Assembly: GCF_024753565.1 (NCBI RefSeq)
Contig: NZ_JANTPT010000001.1
Location: 620,001-684,000, forward strand
Direction: 5' to 3'
Length of the DNA stretch: 64,000 bases
DNA from: Mechercharimyces sp. CAU 1602
Lineage (GTDB): Bacteria; Bacillota; Bacilli; Thermoactinomycetales; JANTPT01
Numbering within the stretch: position 1 is the stretch's first letter; each line of letters begins with the position of its first letter. The position numbers and the translations under genes were made by a program. Positions 1-7,387 of this stretch are shown in pieces. The notes under the pieces are model-generated. The model ran no database searches, was not told the origin of the DNA, and worked only from the letters and a program-made list of their open reading frames with translations.

Positions 1-19
1 AATAAAATGAGTACTGGGG

Positions 20-970
20 GTGGACAAATTGCGCACAGCAATCTGGGGAGGCGGTTCACTCGGTTTGCTATGGGGAGCGCGGGTGGCAAGGTGGAATTCC
101 GACGTAACGATTGTTACACGAACGAAAATGCAAGCACAGGCATTGATGACAGCCGGACTTACATTAAAGCACTTAGACGGTAAAGAAGAAACGATACCGA
201 TAAAAGCGTTCGCGGAAGATTCATTTAAGACAGATGAAGTAGCTTCTCGCTTTGATTGTATCTTTGTCACCGTCAAACAGTTTCATCTGCCAGAAGTGGC
301 CGCTAATATATTAGCTTGTGCTCATGAGGAAACGGTTGTCCTTCTGTGGCAAAATGGTTTAGGTCAGGACAATTATTTTGTTGAAACTCCTCATCCTCAC
401 CTGTGTGCGGCGGTTACAACGGAAGGGGCTTTGCGCCGGCATGATAATTTTATCTGGCATACAGGAACCGGTCATACGTGGATTGGAGCATTAGCAAAAG
501 AGCGCCGGCTCCCCTCATGGTTTCTGCATGAAGTTAAGCGGTGGGAGAGAAGTGCTCCACTCTCATATGAAGAAAATATCCATCTACGTATGTGGGAGAA
601 AGTGATGATTAATAGTGTCATCAACCCACTGACCACCTTATTGGATGTCCCTAATGGTTTTTTGACTCGTCTCCCTATGAATGAGATGATGGAAGGGATA
701 TTGCAAGAAGCACATACAGTCGCACGTGCTGAAGGAGTTGATGTAGGTGAGTTAGGTGCTCTTAAAGAAAAAGTGGCAACGGTGTACCAACTTACCGCGG
801 CAAACACATCCTCCATGTTACAAGATCGCAAAGCAGGGCGTAGGACTGAGATTCAGTCTATTAATGGCGCGATCGTAAAAATAGGTCGCCAGCATGGGAT
901 TGCTACCCCCATTCACTCTCTTTTGGTGCACTTGGTAGAGGCGCTATACGATAAAGGAGATCTAGTCTAA
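20..970 (+). CDS. panE: 2-dehydropantoate 2-reductase (ketopantoate reductase)
   Basis: ApbA/PanE-family enzyme that reduces ketopantoate to pantoate with NADPH in the cytoplasm, for pantothenate and CoA synthesis. At 316 residues it has the usual family length. The Rossmann nucleotide loop GGGSLG is at residues 10-15. The C-terminal helical half contains WEKVMINSVINP, whose Lys194 matches the family's catalytic lysine. An in-frame TGA at 8-10 makes the GTG at 20 the only usable start; it follows a G-rich stretch. In B. subtilis the same gene (ylbQ) lies just before bshC and mraZ; here an MFS gene and ahcY are inserted in that neighbourhood. The family assignment is firm; substrate specificity is taken from the family. 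Confidence 0.9.
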   Translation: MDKLRTAIWGGGSLGLLWGARVARWNSDVTIVTRTKMQAQALMTAGLTLKHLDGKEETIPIKAFAEDSFKTDEVASRFDCIFVTVKQFHLPEVAANILACAHEETVVLLWQNGLGQDNYFVETPHPHLCAAVTTEGALRRHDNFIWHTGTGHTWIGALAKERRLPSWFLHEVKRWERSAPLSYEENIHLRMWEKVMINSVINPLTTLLDVPNGFLTRLPMNEMMEGILQEAHTVARAEGVDVGELGALKEKVATVYQLTAANTSSMLQDRKAGRRTEIQSINGAIVKIGRQHGIATPIHSLLVHLVEALYDKGDLV

Positions 971-1020
971 CTGTTTTGTAGACCGCTTAAGTGAACGTTA
1001 GAGGTAGGAGGCATTCATAC

Positions 1021-2403
1021 ATGAAGGAACAACGGTCGTTGGCTATGGAGACGTATATCATCGCTTTTTTTATCAGTGCATTGGACTTGTCCATGATGGC
1101 ACCGTTGTTGTCATATTTACAGCGGGTGTTTCTGCTTCCGGTTGAGTGGGGAGCGTGGTTGATTGCACTCCATTTAGCTGTCTTCACTGTTTCGCTACCT
1201 CTGATGGAGATGGGATCTTCACTTATAGGGAGGAAGAAATGGTTTATTCTATCCCTCTGCTGGTTTTCAGTGGGCTCATTGTTAGCAGCTAGCAGTAATA
1301 GTTGGTTGTTGCTCCTCTGTGGAAGATTGTTGCAGGCGGTCGGTGCGGGAGGGTTTGTCCCACTCTTTTCTGAAAGTTTTAATCGTGTGATGGTGCAAAG
1401 TGCATCCTGGATTCGTAATGTACTGACGGGTAGCTTTATTGTCATCATGATCGTTAGCCCCTGGGTCTCATCGATGATACTCATGTGGTTGGGGTGGAGA
1501 ACTGTTTTTCTTTTCTACTTTGCCGCTGCTGTTTTCATGATGCTTATTTTTCCTCGTTATATTAATGATAATGTTCCAGAGGAGAAAAAATCCCTTCCGT
1601 ATGATAGTTTATCGCTGTTTTTTCTATTGCTACTGGCGTTGATGACGGCGGTGACACGAGCCGATTTGCGAGATTTCCCTCATTCTTTTCTAGATCCGAT
1701 GGTACTTCCATACTGGATTATCGGTTTAGGGCTGTTTCTGCCTCTGTATATGATGGAACGGATTTCTCCTCGTCCACTGTTTCGCGGGCATTTTGCGAAA
1801 GATCCAAACATGATTATTACCCATGTAGTGGTTATTTTGACGGGGATGAGTTGGATAGCGGTAGTTTATCTGCCTGGCTGGGCGATGTTGATATGGGATG
1901 AGGTTGGAGCTGGTTGGCTCTCTTTGTCAATTGTAGCTGCGAGTGTCTGGGTAATAATTCCGTTTGTGCAGCATTTATCAACACGATTTGGATATACATT
2001 AGTCTTACTACTGGGCTTTTTGTTAGGATCGATTTCATATTTTACACTTTCAGTGGTTCAGGAATGGCCGCTGGGGCTGATTTCTCTAATTTTGCTTGGC
2101 ATAAGTATGGGAATGACGATGGGAGCACCTATTCATAGGGGAATCTTTATGAATGTGAAAGCGAAGGATGGAAAAAATGTACGACTATCCCTCGATATGT
2201 TTCGAGCGATGGGAGGAGCACTCGGTCTTCTGTTGCTGGCCAATGTGATCGGAAGAGGGGCATTTGCAGGAACGTTCTTTTTTCGCTATCAAAATGGGTG
2301 GACATTTCAAGCGGTGATTTGCTTATTAGGTTTATTTTTATCCATGCTGTTATATAGTTCAGAAGATGGTATAGAAGAGAAATGGGATGATTCCCAACAG
2401 TAG
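1021..2403 (+). CDS. MFS transporter, drug-efflux-like
   Basis: Integral membrane protein of 460 residues with about 12 or more hydrophobic segments, typical of major facilitator secondary transporters. A loop after the second helix reads GSSLIGRKKWF, a form of the MFS motif A (G-x-x-x-D/G-R-x-G-R-K-R). The N-terminal half resembles multidrug DHA-type carriers, but nothing visible fixes the substrate. I chose the ATG at 1021 because AGGAGG (1006-1011) lies 9 bases upstream; the frame is open from a GTG at 991. The gene starts about 50 bases after panE and ends 73 bases before bshC, so it may be co-transcribed with either. It is not part of the standard panE-bshC neighbourhood. Confidence 0.8.
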   Translation: MKEQRSLAMETYIIAFFISALDLSMMAPLLSYLQRVFLLPVEWGAWLIALHLAVFTVSLPLMEMGSSLIGRKKWFILSLCWFSVGSLLAASSNSWLLLLCGRLLQAVGAGGFVPLFSESFNRVMVQSASWIRNVLTGSFIVIMIVSPWVSSMILMWLGWRTVFLFYFAAAVFMMLIFPRYINDNVPEEKKSLPYDSLSLFFLLLLALMTAVTRADLRDFPHSFLDPMVLPYWIIGLGLFLPLYMMERISPRPLFRGHFAKDPNMIITHVVVILTGMSWIAVVYLPGWAMLIWDEVGAGWLSLSIVAASVWVIIPFVQHLSTRFGYTLVLLLGFLLGSISYFTLSVVQEWPLGLISLILLGISMGMTMGAPIHRGIFMNVKAKDGKNVRLSLDMFRAMGGALGLLLLANVIGRGAFAGTFFFRYQNGWTFQAVICLLGLFLSMLLYSSEDGIEEKWDDSQQ

Positions 2404-2476
2404 AACGCATGTGCTATACTGGAGATCGATATGGTGAATAAAACAGATCGATATGCCTCAGATGGAGGATTAGACG

Positions 2477-4102
2477 ATGGAGATTGAAGAGATACAATTA
2501 AATTCATCACAACCATTGGTAGAGAAATATATGAGTTCGTTCGCCTCTGTTTCAGAGTGGTTTACATATGATCCCTATGATAAACGAAGTTATGAACAGC
2601 GTTTGCATAGGGTACAGCAACGAGAACGGGGCCTGGAGCGAACGAAATTGGTAGAAGTGCTTAAAGCCTATCACCGTGGGGATTTAGAGCATACGGCAGT
2701 AGATAAGAATATTGAACGTCTGTTGGATCCAAGCAGTGTGGTTGTTATCGGAGGACAACAGGCGGGGTTGTTGACAGGTCCGTTATACACTCTTTATAAA
2801 GCCATATCCATCATTAAACTGGCAAAGCGTGAAGAAGAAAGATTAGGAGTCCCTGTGATTCCTGTTTTTTGGATTGCAGGTGAAGATCACGACCTAGAAG
2901 AAATCAACCATGTTTACCTGCGCGGAACGGATGGCGCACGTTTGCAACATGTACTTTCATTAGATCGGTACGTGCGTCGTTCTGCCAGTGATGTCATTCC
3001 AGAGGAGGATCAGCTGCAAGCTTGGATTGATCAACTGCTTGTTTTACTTCCTGATACGGAAGAGAAACAAAATATGGTCGCTACCTTCAAGAGATTGGCT
3101 CAAGGTGGTATCAGCATCGCGCGTTTTTTTGCGCGTGTGATGCATGAGCTGTTTCAATCTTATGGTTTGGTGCAAGTGGATGCGTCTTTTCCTTTGTTGC
3201 GTCAGCAAGAAGCACCGTTTTTTCAAACCTTGATTAAAAAAAGTGAAGAGATTGCAGAGGCGGTTACTGCAAGTACACATAAGATGAAAGAGCATGGATA
3301 CCCAGTTCAATTGCATGAGCAGCCGCAGCATAGTAATCTTTTCCTTTACGAGCATCAAGAGCGGCGTCCCCTCTTTTGGACAGGAAATGGATTTCGAACT
3401 AAAGAAAATCCTGCTAATTGGTCAGTAGCTGAGTTACTAAACCTGGCGGCAGAAGAACCCCATCGTTTAAGTACCAACGTAGTAACACGACCATTGATGC
3501 AGGAATGGGTTTTTCCTACTTTGGCCGTTGTAACAGGTCCGGGTGAAATCGCCTATTGGAGTCTCTTACGCTCAGCGTTTACTCAAGTAGGTTTAGAGAT
3601 GCCTATTTTACAACCACGAAGTAGTTGGACGTTGGTAGATCGTACAAGTCAGCGTCTATTATCGCAGTATGAGTTGACGATGTATGATATTATGGGAAAA
3701 TGGGAAGAGAAAAGAGACGAATGGTTACGGTCGCAATTTAATCCCGATGTAGAAAAAGTATTCACAGATGCTCGTGACGAAATGAGTCGCATTCATCGCG
3801 AGCTCATTGCCAAGGTTGCGCCTATTCGTCCAGATCTAGATCAGTTGGGTGAGACCAATCGGCAACGAATGAAACGTGAACTTTACTACTTGGAGCATAA
3901 AGTGTGGCAAGCATTGCGAGAACGACACGCTTTATCTTTATCCCATTTCGATGAGCTGAAAGAGGCATTGTATCCAGGAAATCAACTGCAAGAACGGGTA
4001 TATAATATAGCGATGTACTGGAATTTGTATGGGTTAGCTTGGATTGATACGTTAATCCATTCCCCTCTTTTGGAGACACATCATCAGGTGGTAAAAATAT
4101 AA
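2477..4102 (+). CDS. bshC: Bacillithiol synthesis cysteine-adding enzyme BshC
   Basis: Putative cysteine ligase catalysing the last step of bacillithiol synthesis, adding cysteine to glucosaminyl-malate. The 541-residue length equals the family's. The N-terminal part has the nucleotide-binding-like segment VVIGGQQAGLLTGPLYT and the following FWIAGEDHDLEEINH motif characteristic of BshC (YllA). A C-terminal helical region around residues 400-490 looks like the family's coiled coil. GGAGG at 2464-2468 supports the ATG at 2477. The position just upstream of the mraZ region is conserved in Bacillus, with ahcY intervening here. The gene implies that this organism uses bacillithiol as its low-molecular-weight thiol. 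Confidence 0.94.
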   Translation: MEIEEIQLNSSQPLVEKYMSSFASVSEWFTYDPYDKRSYEQRLHRVQQRERGLERTKLVEVLKAYHRGDLEHTAVDKNIERLLDPSSVVVIGGQQAGLLTGPLYTLYKAISIIKLAKREEERLGVPVIPVFWIAGEDHDLEEINHVYLRGTDGARLQHVLSLDRYVRRSASDVIPEEDQLQAWIDQLLVLLPDTEEKQNMVATFKRLAQGGISIARFFARVMHELFQSYGLVQVDASFPLLRQQEAPFFQTLIKKSEEIAEAVTASTHKMKEHGYPVQLHEQPQHSNLFLYEHQERRPLFWTGNGFRTKENPANWSVAELLNLAAEEPHRLSTNVVTRPLMQEWVFPTLAVVTGPGEIAYWSLLRSAFTQVGLEMPILQPRSSWTLVDRTSQRLLSQYELTMYDIMGKWEEKRDEWLRSQFNPDVEKVFTDARDEMSRIHRELIAKVAPIRPDLDQLGETNRQRMKRELYYLEHKVWQALRERHALSLSHFDELKEALYPGNQLQERVYNIAMYWNLYGLAWIDTLIHSPLLETHHQVVKI

Positions 4103-4146
4103 TAGAAGGTCCTCTACCCACTCTGGGGTAAGGAAAGGAGATCATT

Positions 4147-5409
4147 ATGAGCACCCAAGCAAACCAAAGTGATATTAGAGATATCAAGCTAGCACCCAAA
4201 GGTCGCCTTAAAATGGATTGGGCACGCCAACACATGAAAGTGATTAACCGTTTGCGTGAGCAATTGGCTCCGGAGAAACCCTTAGCAGGACAACGCGTAG
4301 CGATCTCATTGCATTTAGAGGCAAAGACAGCGTGCCTAGCGGAATTGTTACATGACTTTGGAGCAGAGGTTGTAATTACAGGTAGCAACCCGCTCTCGAC
4401 GCAAGATGAGATTTGTGCAGCTTTAGTAGAAAATGGCATTACGGTTTTTGCAAAGCATAATCCATCACCAGAAGAATATAAAGAACACTTGATTCGTACA
4501 TTAGAAACTCGTCCAGACCTAATCATTGATGATGGTGGGGATTTGATTAGTATCCTCCATGGTGAACGACCTGATTTGATGGAACAAGTGAAGGGCGGCT
4601 GCGAAGAGACGACGACCGGTATTTTGCGTCTGCGCGCTCTCGAAAAAGAAGGGGAATTGCAGTTCCCGGTCGTTGCAGTAAACGATGCTTACTCTAAATT
4701 CCTCTTTGATAACCGCTATGGAACGGGACAGTCCGTTTGGGATGGAATCAATGGCACGACTAACCTGGTTGTTGCGGGTAAAACTGTTGTAGTCGTCGGG
4801 TATGGTTGGTGTGGTCGTGGTGTAGCTATGCGTGCACAAGGATTGGGTGCTCGTGTAATTGTAACGGAAGTAGATGCGATTAAGGCTACGGAAGCTCATA
4901 TGGACGGTCACGTCGTTATGCCGATGAAAAAAGCAGCACCTCTGGCAGACTTTGTTGTTACCGTTACCGGTAATGATGGTGTGGTCAGCGGAGAGATGCT
5001 CGAAGTGATGAAAGATGGTGCGATCTTGGCTAATGCCGGTCACTTTGATGTAGAGATAGACAAAATGTGGCTAGAAGAATTTTCGGTATCGAAACGGATC
5101 GTGCGCGAAAACATTGCTGAGTATAAGACGGCAGATGGAAAGAAATTATACTTGCTTGGTGAGGGTCGTTTGGTTAACCTCGTAGCAGGGGATGGGCATC
5201 CTGTTGAAATTATGGACATGACGTTTGCCCTGCAAGCTCTGGGTCTTCTATATGTACATGAAAAATATGAAAAAATCGGTGCCCGCGTCATTGACGTACC
5301 GTATCACTTAGATGAGCAAGTAGCTCGATTTAGACTGGAATCACTTGGTATTGAGATCGATGAGCTGACGGAAGAACAGGAAAAATACCTGGCAAGTTGG
5401 CAAGTATAA
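4147..5409 (+). CDS. ahcY: Adenosylhomocysteinase (S-adenosylhomocysteine hydrolase)
   Basis: NAD-dependent enzyme that splits S-adenosylhomocysteine into adenosine and homocysteine, closing the methylation cycle. The protein has 420 residues, the short form without the large insert of many proteobacterial enzymes. Visible signatures are the substrate-binding SKFLFDNRYG (Lys184 and Asp188 at the family's catalytic positions) and the NAD-binding VVVVGYGWCGRG loop near residue 220. The end (EEQEKYLASWQV) lacks the classic Lys-Tyr tail, as in thermophile and archaeal short forms. AAGGAG precedes the ATG. A terminator follows at 5441-5472. Many Bacillus species use the Pfs/LuxS route instead, so the gene is a notable insert between bshC and mraZ. 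Confidence 0.95.
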   Translation: MSTQANQSDIRDIKLAPKGRLKMDWARQHMKVINRLREQLAPEKPLAGQRVAISLHLEAKTACLAELLHDFGAEVVITGSNPLSTQDEICAALVENGITVFAKHNPSPEEYKEHLIRTLETRPDLIIDDGGDLISILHGERPDLMEQVKGGCEETTTGILRLRALEKEGELQFPVVAVNDAYSKFLFDNRYGTGQSVWDGINGTTNLVVAGKTVVVVGYGWCGRGVAMRAQGLGARVIVTEVDAIKATEAHMDGHVVMPMKKAAPLADFVVTVTGNDGVVSGEMLEVMKDGAILANAGHFDVEIDKMWLEEFSVSKRIVRENIAEYKTADGKKLYLLGEGRLVNLVAGDGHPVEIMDMTFALQALGLLYVHEKYEKIGARVIDVPYHLDEQVARFRLESLGIEIDELTEEQEKYLASWQV

Positions 5410-5440
5410 TCGAGTAGATAAAATAAATATGAAGATACTG

Positions 5441-5472
5441 AAAAATCCTGCGCCCTCTGGTGCAGGATTTTT
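5441..5472 (+). terminator. Rho-independent terminator after ahcY
   Basis: Perfect 11-bp stem (5441-5451 with 5462-5472, AAAAATCCTGC) around a 10-base loop, with A and T runs at the two ends, so it could work in both directions. It separates ahcY from the mraZ promoter just downstream. Confidence 0.9.
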
Positions 5473-5483
5473 CAACATGCCTG

Positions 5484-5492
5484 TGGTATAAT
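5484..5492 (+). promoter_or_regulatory. Extended -10 promoter of the mraZ cluster
   Basis: TGGTATAAT gives a consensus -10 hexamer (5487-5492) with an extended TG motif inside the TRTG-type context TGTG. No good -35 is seen at the right distance, which falls in the ahcY terminator. The tandem repeats begin 7 bases downstream of the -10. Confidence 0.7.
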
Positions 5493-5499
5493 TTACAGT

Positions 5500-5539
5500 G
5501 TGGTGGAAAGTGGGGGAAAGTGGAGGAAAAGGGGGGATG
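5500..5539 (+). promoter_or_regulatory. MraZ-type operator: tandem 10-bp repeats
   Basis: Three adjacent 10-base units at 5500-5509, 5510-5519 and 5520-5529 read GTGGTGGAAA, GTGGGGGAAA and GTGGAGGAAA, followed by a degenerate fourth (AGGGGGGATG). MraZ proteins are known to bind direct repeats of this kind (AAAGTG or GTGG cores with 10-bp period) upstream of their own gene. The repeats sit between the predicted -10 and the mraZ ribosome binding site, so bound MraZ could control the whole division cluster. Confidence 0.75.
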
Positions 5540-5555
5540 AGGGGAGGCATGGGAC

Positions 5556-5993
5556 ATGTTCATGGGAGAGTACCGGCATACGATCGATAGCAAAGGACGC
5601 TTGATTATGCCTGCCAAATTTCGTGCGGATTTGGGGCAAACCTTTGTTGTTACCCGCGGCTTGGACCAGTGCCTATTCGTATATCCACAGGATGAATGGA
5701 AACAACTAGAGAAAAAGTTGAAGGCGTTACCGTTCACCCGTTCTGATGCGCGTGCATTTACACGATTCTTCTTTTCTGGAGCTACTGAAGTGGAGTTGGA
5801 TAAACAGGGTCGTATAAATTTACCGGGTACATTGTGCCAGTATGCACATTTGAGTAAAGAGTGTGTGGTGATTGGTGTCTCTAGTCGTCTTGAAATATGG
5901 AGTGACGAGAAGTGGGATGCTTATTATGCGGAATCAGAAGAGTCCTTTGGTGACATCGCTGAAAAACTAGTGGATTTTAATATTGATTTATAG
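5556..5993 (+). CDS. mraZ: MraZ, transcriptional regulator of the division cluster
   Basis: SpoVT/AbrB-fold DNA-binding protein of 145 residues with two tandem MraZ domains: residues 5-50 ([20 protein letters not shown]) and about 77-122 ([18 protein letters not shown]). Family members form rings of subunits and bind direct repeats upstream of their own gene. Such repeats are present at 5500-5529. GGGGAGG (5541-5547) lies 8 bases before the ATG at 5556; a second ATG follows two codons later, but the start MFMGEY matches the B. subtilis protein. It is the first gene of the dcw cluster and 20 bases ahead of rsmH, with which it is presumably co-transcribed. Confidence 0.95.
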   Translation: MFMGEYRHTIDSKGRLIMPAKFRADLGQTFVVTRGLDQCLFVYPQDEWKQLEKKLKALPFTRSDARAFTRFFFSGATEVELDKQGRINLPGTLCQYAHLSKECVVIGVSSRLEIWSDEKWDAYYAESEESFGDIAEKLVDFNIDL

Positions 5994-6013
5994 GGTAAAG
6001 GAACGATAAGCAG

Positions 6014-6946
6014 ATGTTTAAGCATGAAACCGTACTTAGAGAAGAAGCAGTAGCTGGATTAAACATTCGTCCTAATGGAGTGATTGTAGATTGTACTCTA
6101 GGGGGGAGTGGACATAGTCAGCGAATTGTAGAACATTTAGGAGCAGCAGGAACGTTGATTGGGATTGATCAAGATGATCGCGCGCTCGCAGTAGCTGAAG
6201 AGAGGTTGGCATCCGCCGCTTGTCACGTGCATTTGCTGAAAAGCAACTTTGTGCATCTGCGCTCGTTAGTAGAATCGTTGGATATAAGTCAAGTAGATGG
6301 GGTTTTGTTTGATCTGGGGGTGTCGTCACCACAGTTGGACGAGGGCGAGCGGGGCTTTAGTTACCATCAAGAAGCACGCTTAGACATGAGAATGGATCAA
6401 GGACAATCATTAAGTGCGTATGAGGTAGTCAATCAGTGGTCCGAAGAAGAATTGAGCCGTATTATTTATCGTTATGGGGAAGAAAAATTTGCTCGGCGCA
6501 TTGCTAATCGCATCATTGAAGCTCGTTTGGTTAGCCCGATAGAAACAACGAGCCAATTGGTTGAGGTGATTAAAGAGGGGATTCCTGCAGCGGCAAGAAG
6601 AACAGGTCCTCATCCCGCGCGTCGAACCTTCCAAGCGATTCGGATCGCAGTAAACGATGAGTTAGGTGTTTTTGAAAGTGCATTGGAGCAAGCGATTCAA
6701 ATTTTAGCTCCCAAAGGGAGAGTCTCTGTTATTACGTTCCACTCATTGGAAGATCGCTTGTGTAAGCGCACTTTTCAAGAGTATGCACAAGGATGCATTT
6801 GTCCACCAGATTTTCCGATCTGTTCATGCAATCAAGTGCCTACATTAAAGATTATCAATAAAAAACCTATTCTTGCTTCCGGAACAGAGTTGGAAAGTAA
6901 TGCACGTGCTCGGTCAGCGAAGTTAAGAATTGCAGAGAAAGAGTAA
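6014..6946 (+). CDS. rsmH: 16S rRNA (cytosine(1402)-N4)-methyltransferase
   Basis: RsmH (MraW) methylates C1402 of 16S rRNA in the decoding centre, using S-adenosylmethionine. The 310-residue protein has the SAM-binding motif VDCTLGGSGHS near residue 25. It also has the family motifs FDLGVSSPQLD and ISYHSLED-like (VITFHSLEDRLCK), and a short Cys-rich segment CICPPDFPICSC near residues 258-270 that is common in Gram-positive forms. The gene lies between mraZ and ftsL, its standard place in the dcw cluster. AAAGGA precedes the ATG. Confidence 0.96.
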   Translation: MFKHETVLREEAVAGLNIRPNGVIVDCTLGGSGHSQRIVEHLGAAGTLIGIDQDDRALAVAEERLASAACHVHLLKSNFVHLRSLVESLDISQVDGVLFDLGVSSPQLDEGERGFSYHQEARLDMRMDQGQSLSAYEVVNQWSEEELSRIIYRYGEEKFARRIANRIIEARLVSPIETTSQLVEVIKEGIPAAARRTGPHPARRTFQAIRIAVNDELGVFESALEQAIQILAPKGRVSVITFHSLEDRLCKRTFQEYAQGCICPPDFPICSCNQVPTLKIINKKPILASGTELESNARARSAKLRIAEKE

Positions 6947-6980
6947 CTAGGGTTATAAGTTAAAGGAGCAGGAGGGCATT

Positions 6981-7364
6981 ATGATGGATCGACAATTTCA
7001 AGGGAATACGGTACTTGATCCTCTTGATCATCCATCTCAACAGCCGACAAAAAAACAAAGGTTGGCACAGGTCAGAGGGTTACCAAGGGGAGAAAAAGTG
7101 CTATACCTATTTAGTGTGCTGGTTTGTGTCGCATTAGCCCTGACGGTATTATCTCGTCATGCTACAGTAAACGAATGGAATGTTAAGATTCATAAAAAAC
7201 AACAACAAGTTGAAGAGGCGCAACAGCTGAATCAAGATTTGGTCACCGACAAGAAAGAGCTTACTCGGATTGAGCGCATTCAGCAATTTGCTCGGACACA
7301 AGGCATGATTGAAACGGACGACATGAAGAGACTGCCGAGTGCACCATCGTCTGATGGGCAGTAG
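6981..7364 (+). CDS. ftsL: Cell division protein FtsL
   Basis: Small bitopic membrane protein (127 residues) of the divisome. It has a charged cytoplasmic N-terminus of about 39 residues and one transmembrane helix at about residues 40-58 (VLYLFSVLVCVALALTVL). A periplasm-facing heptad-like coiled coil runs from about 65 to 105. By family knowledge it pairs with DivIC and DivIB and activates PBP2B/FtsW. Sequence identity in this family is always low, so the call rests on topology, size and place between rsmH and pbpB. AGGAGG is seen upstream; ATG codons at 6981 and 6984 are both possible. Confidence 0.88.
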   Translation: MMDRQFQGNTVLDPLDHPSQQPTKKQRLAQVRGLPRGEKVLYLFSVLVCVALALTVLSRHATVNEWNVKIHKKQQQVEEAQQLNQDLVTDKKELTRIERIQQFARTQGMIETDDMKRLPSAPSSDGQ

Positions 7365-7387
7365 AGGAGAGGTATGAGGAGGAAAGA

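Noticed and set aside
4103-4146. Possible S-adenosylhomocysteine riboswitch before ahcY
   Set aside because: Only 44 bases are available and they form no more than a weak TACCC/GGGTA hairpin.
3822-4526. 234-residue frame on the minus strand
   Set aside because: It lies antisense to bshC and ahcY, both firmly identified; it is a shadow of their codon bias.
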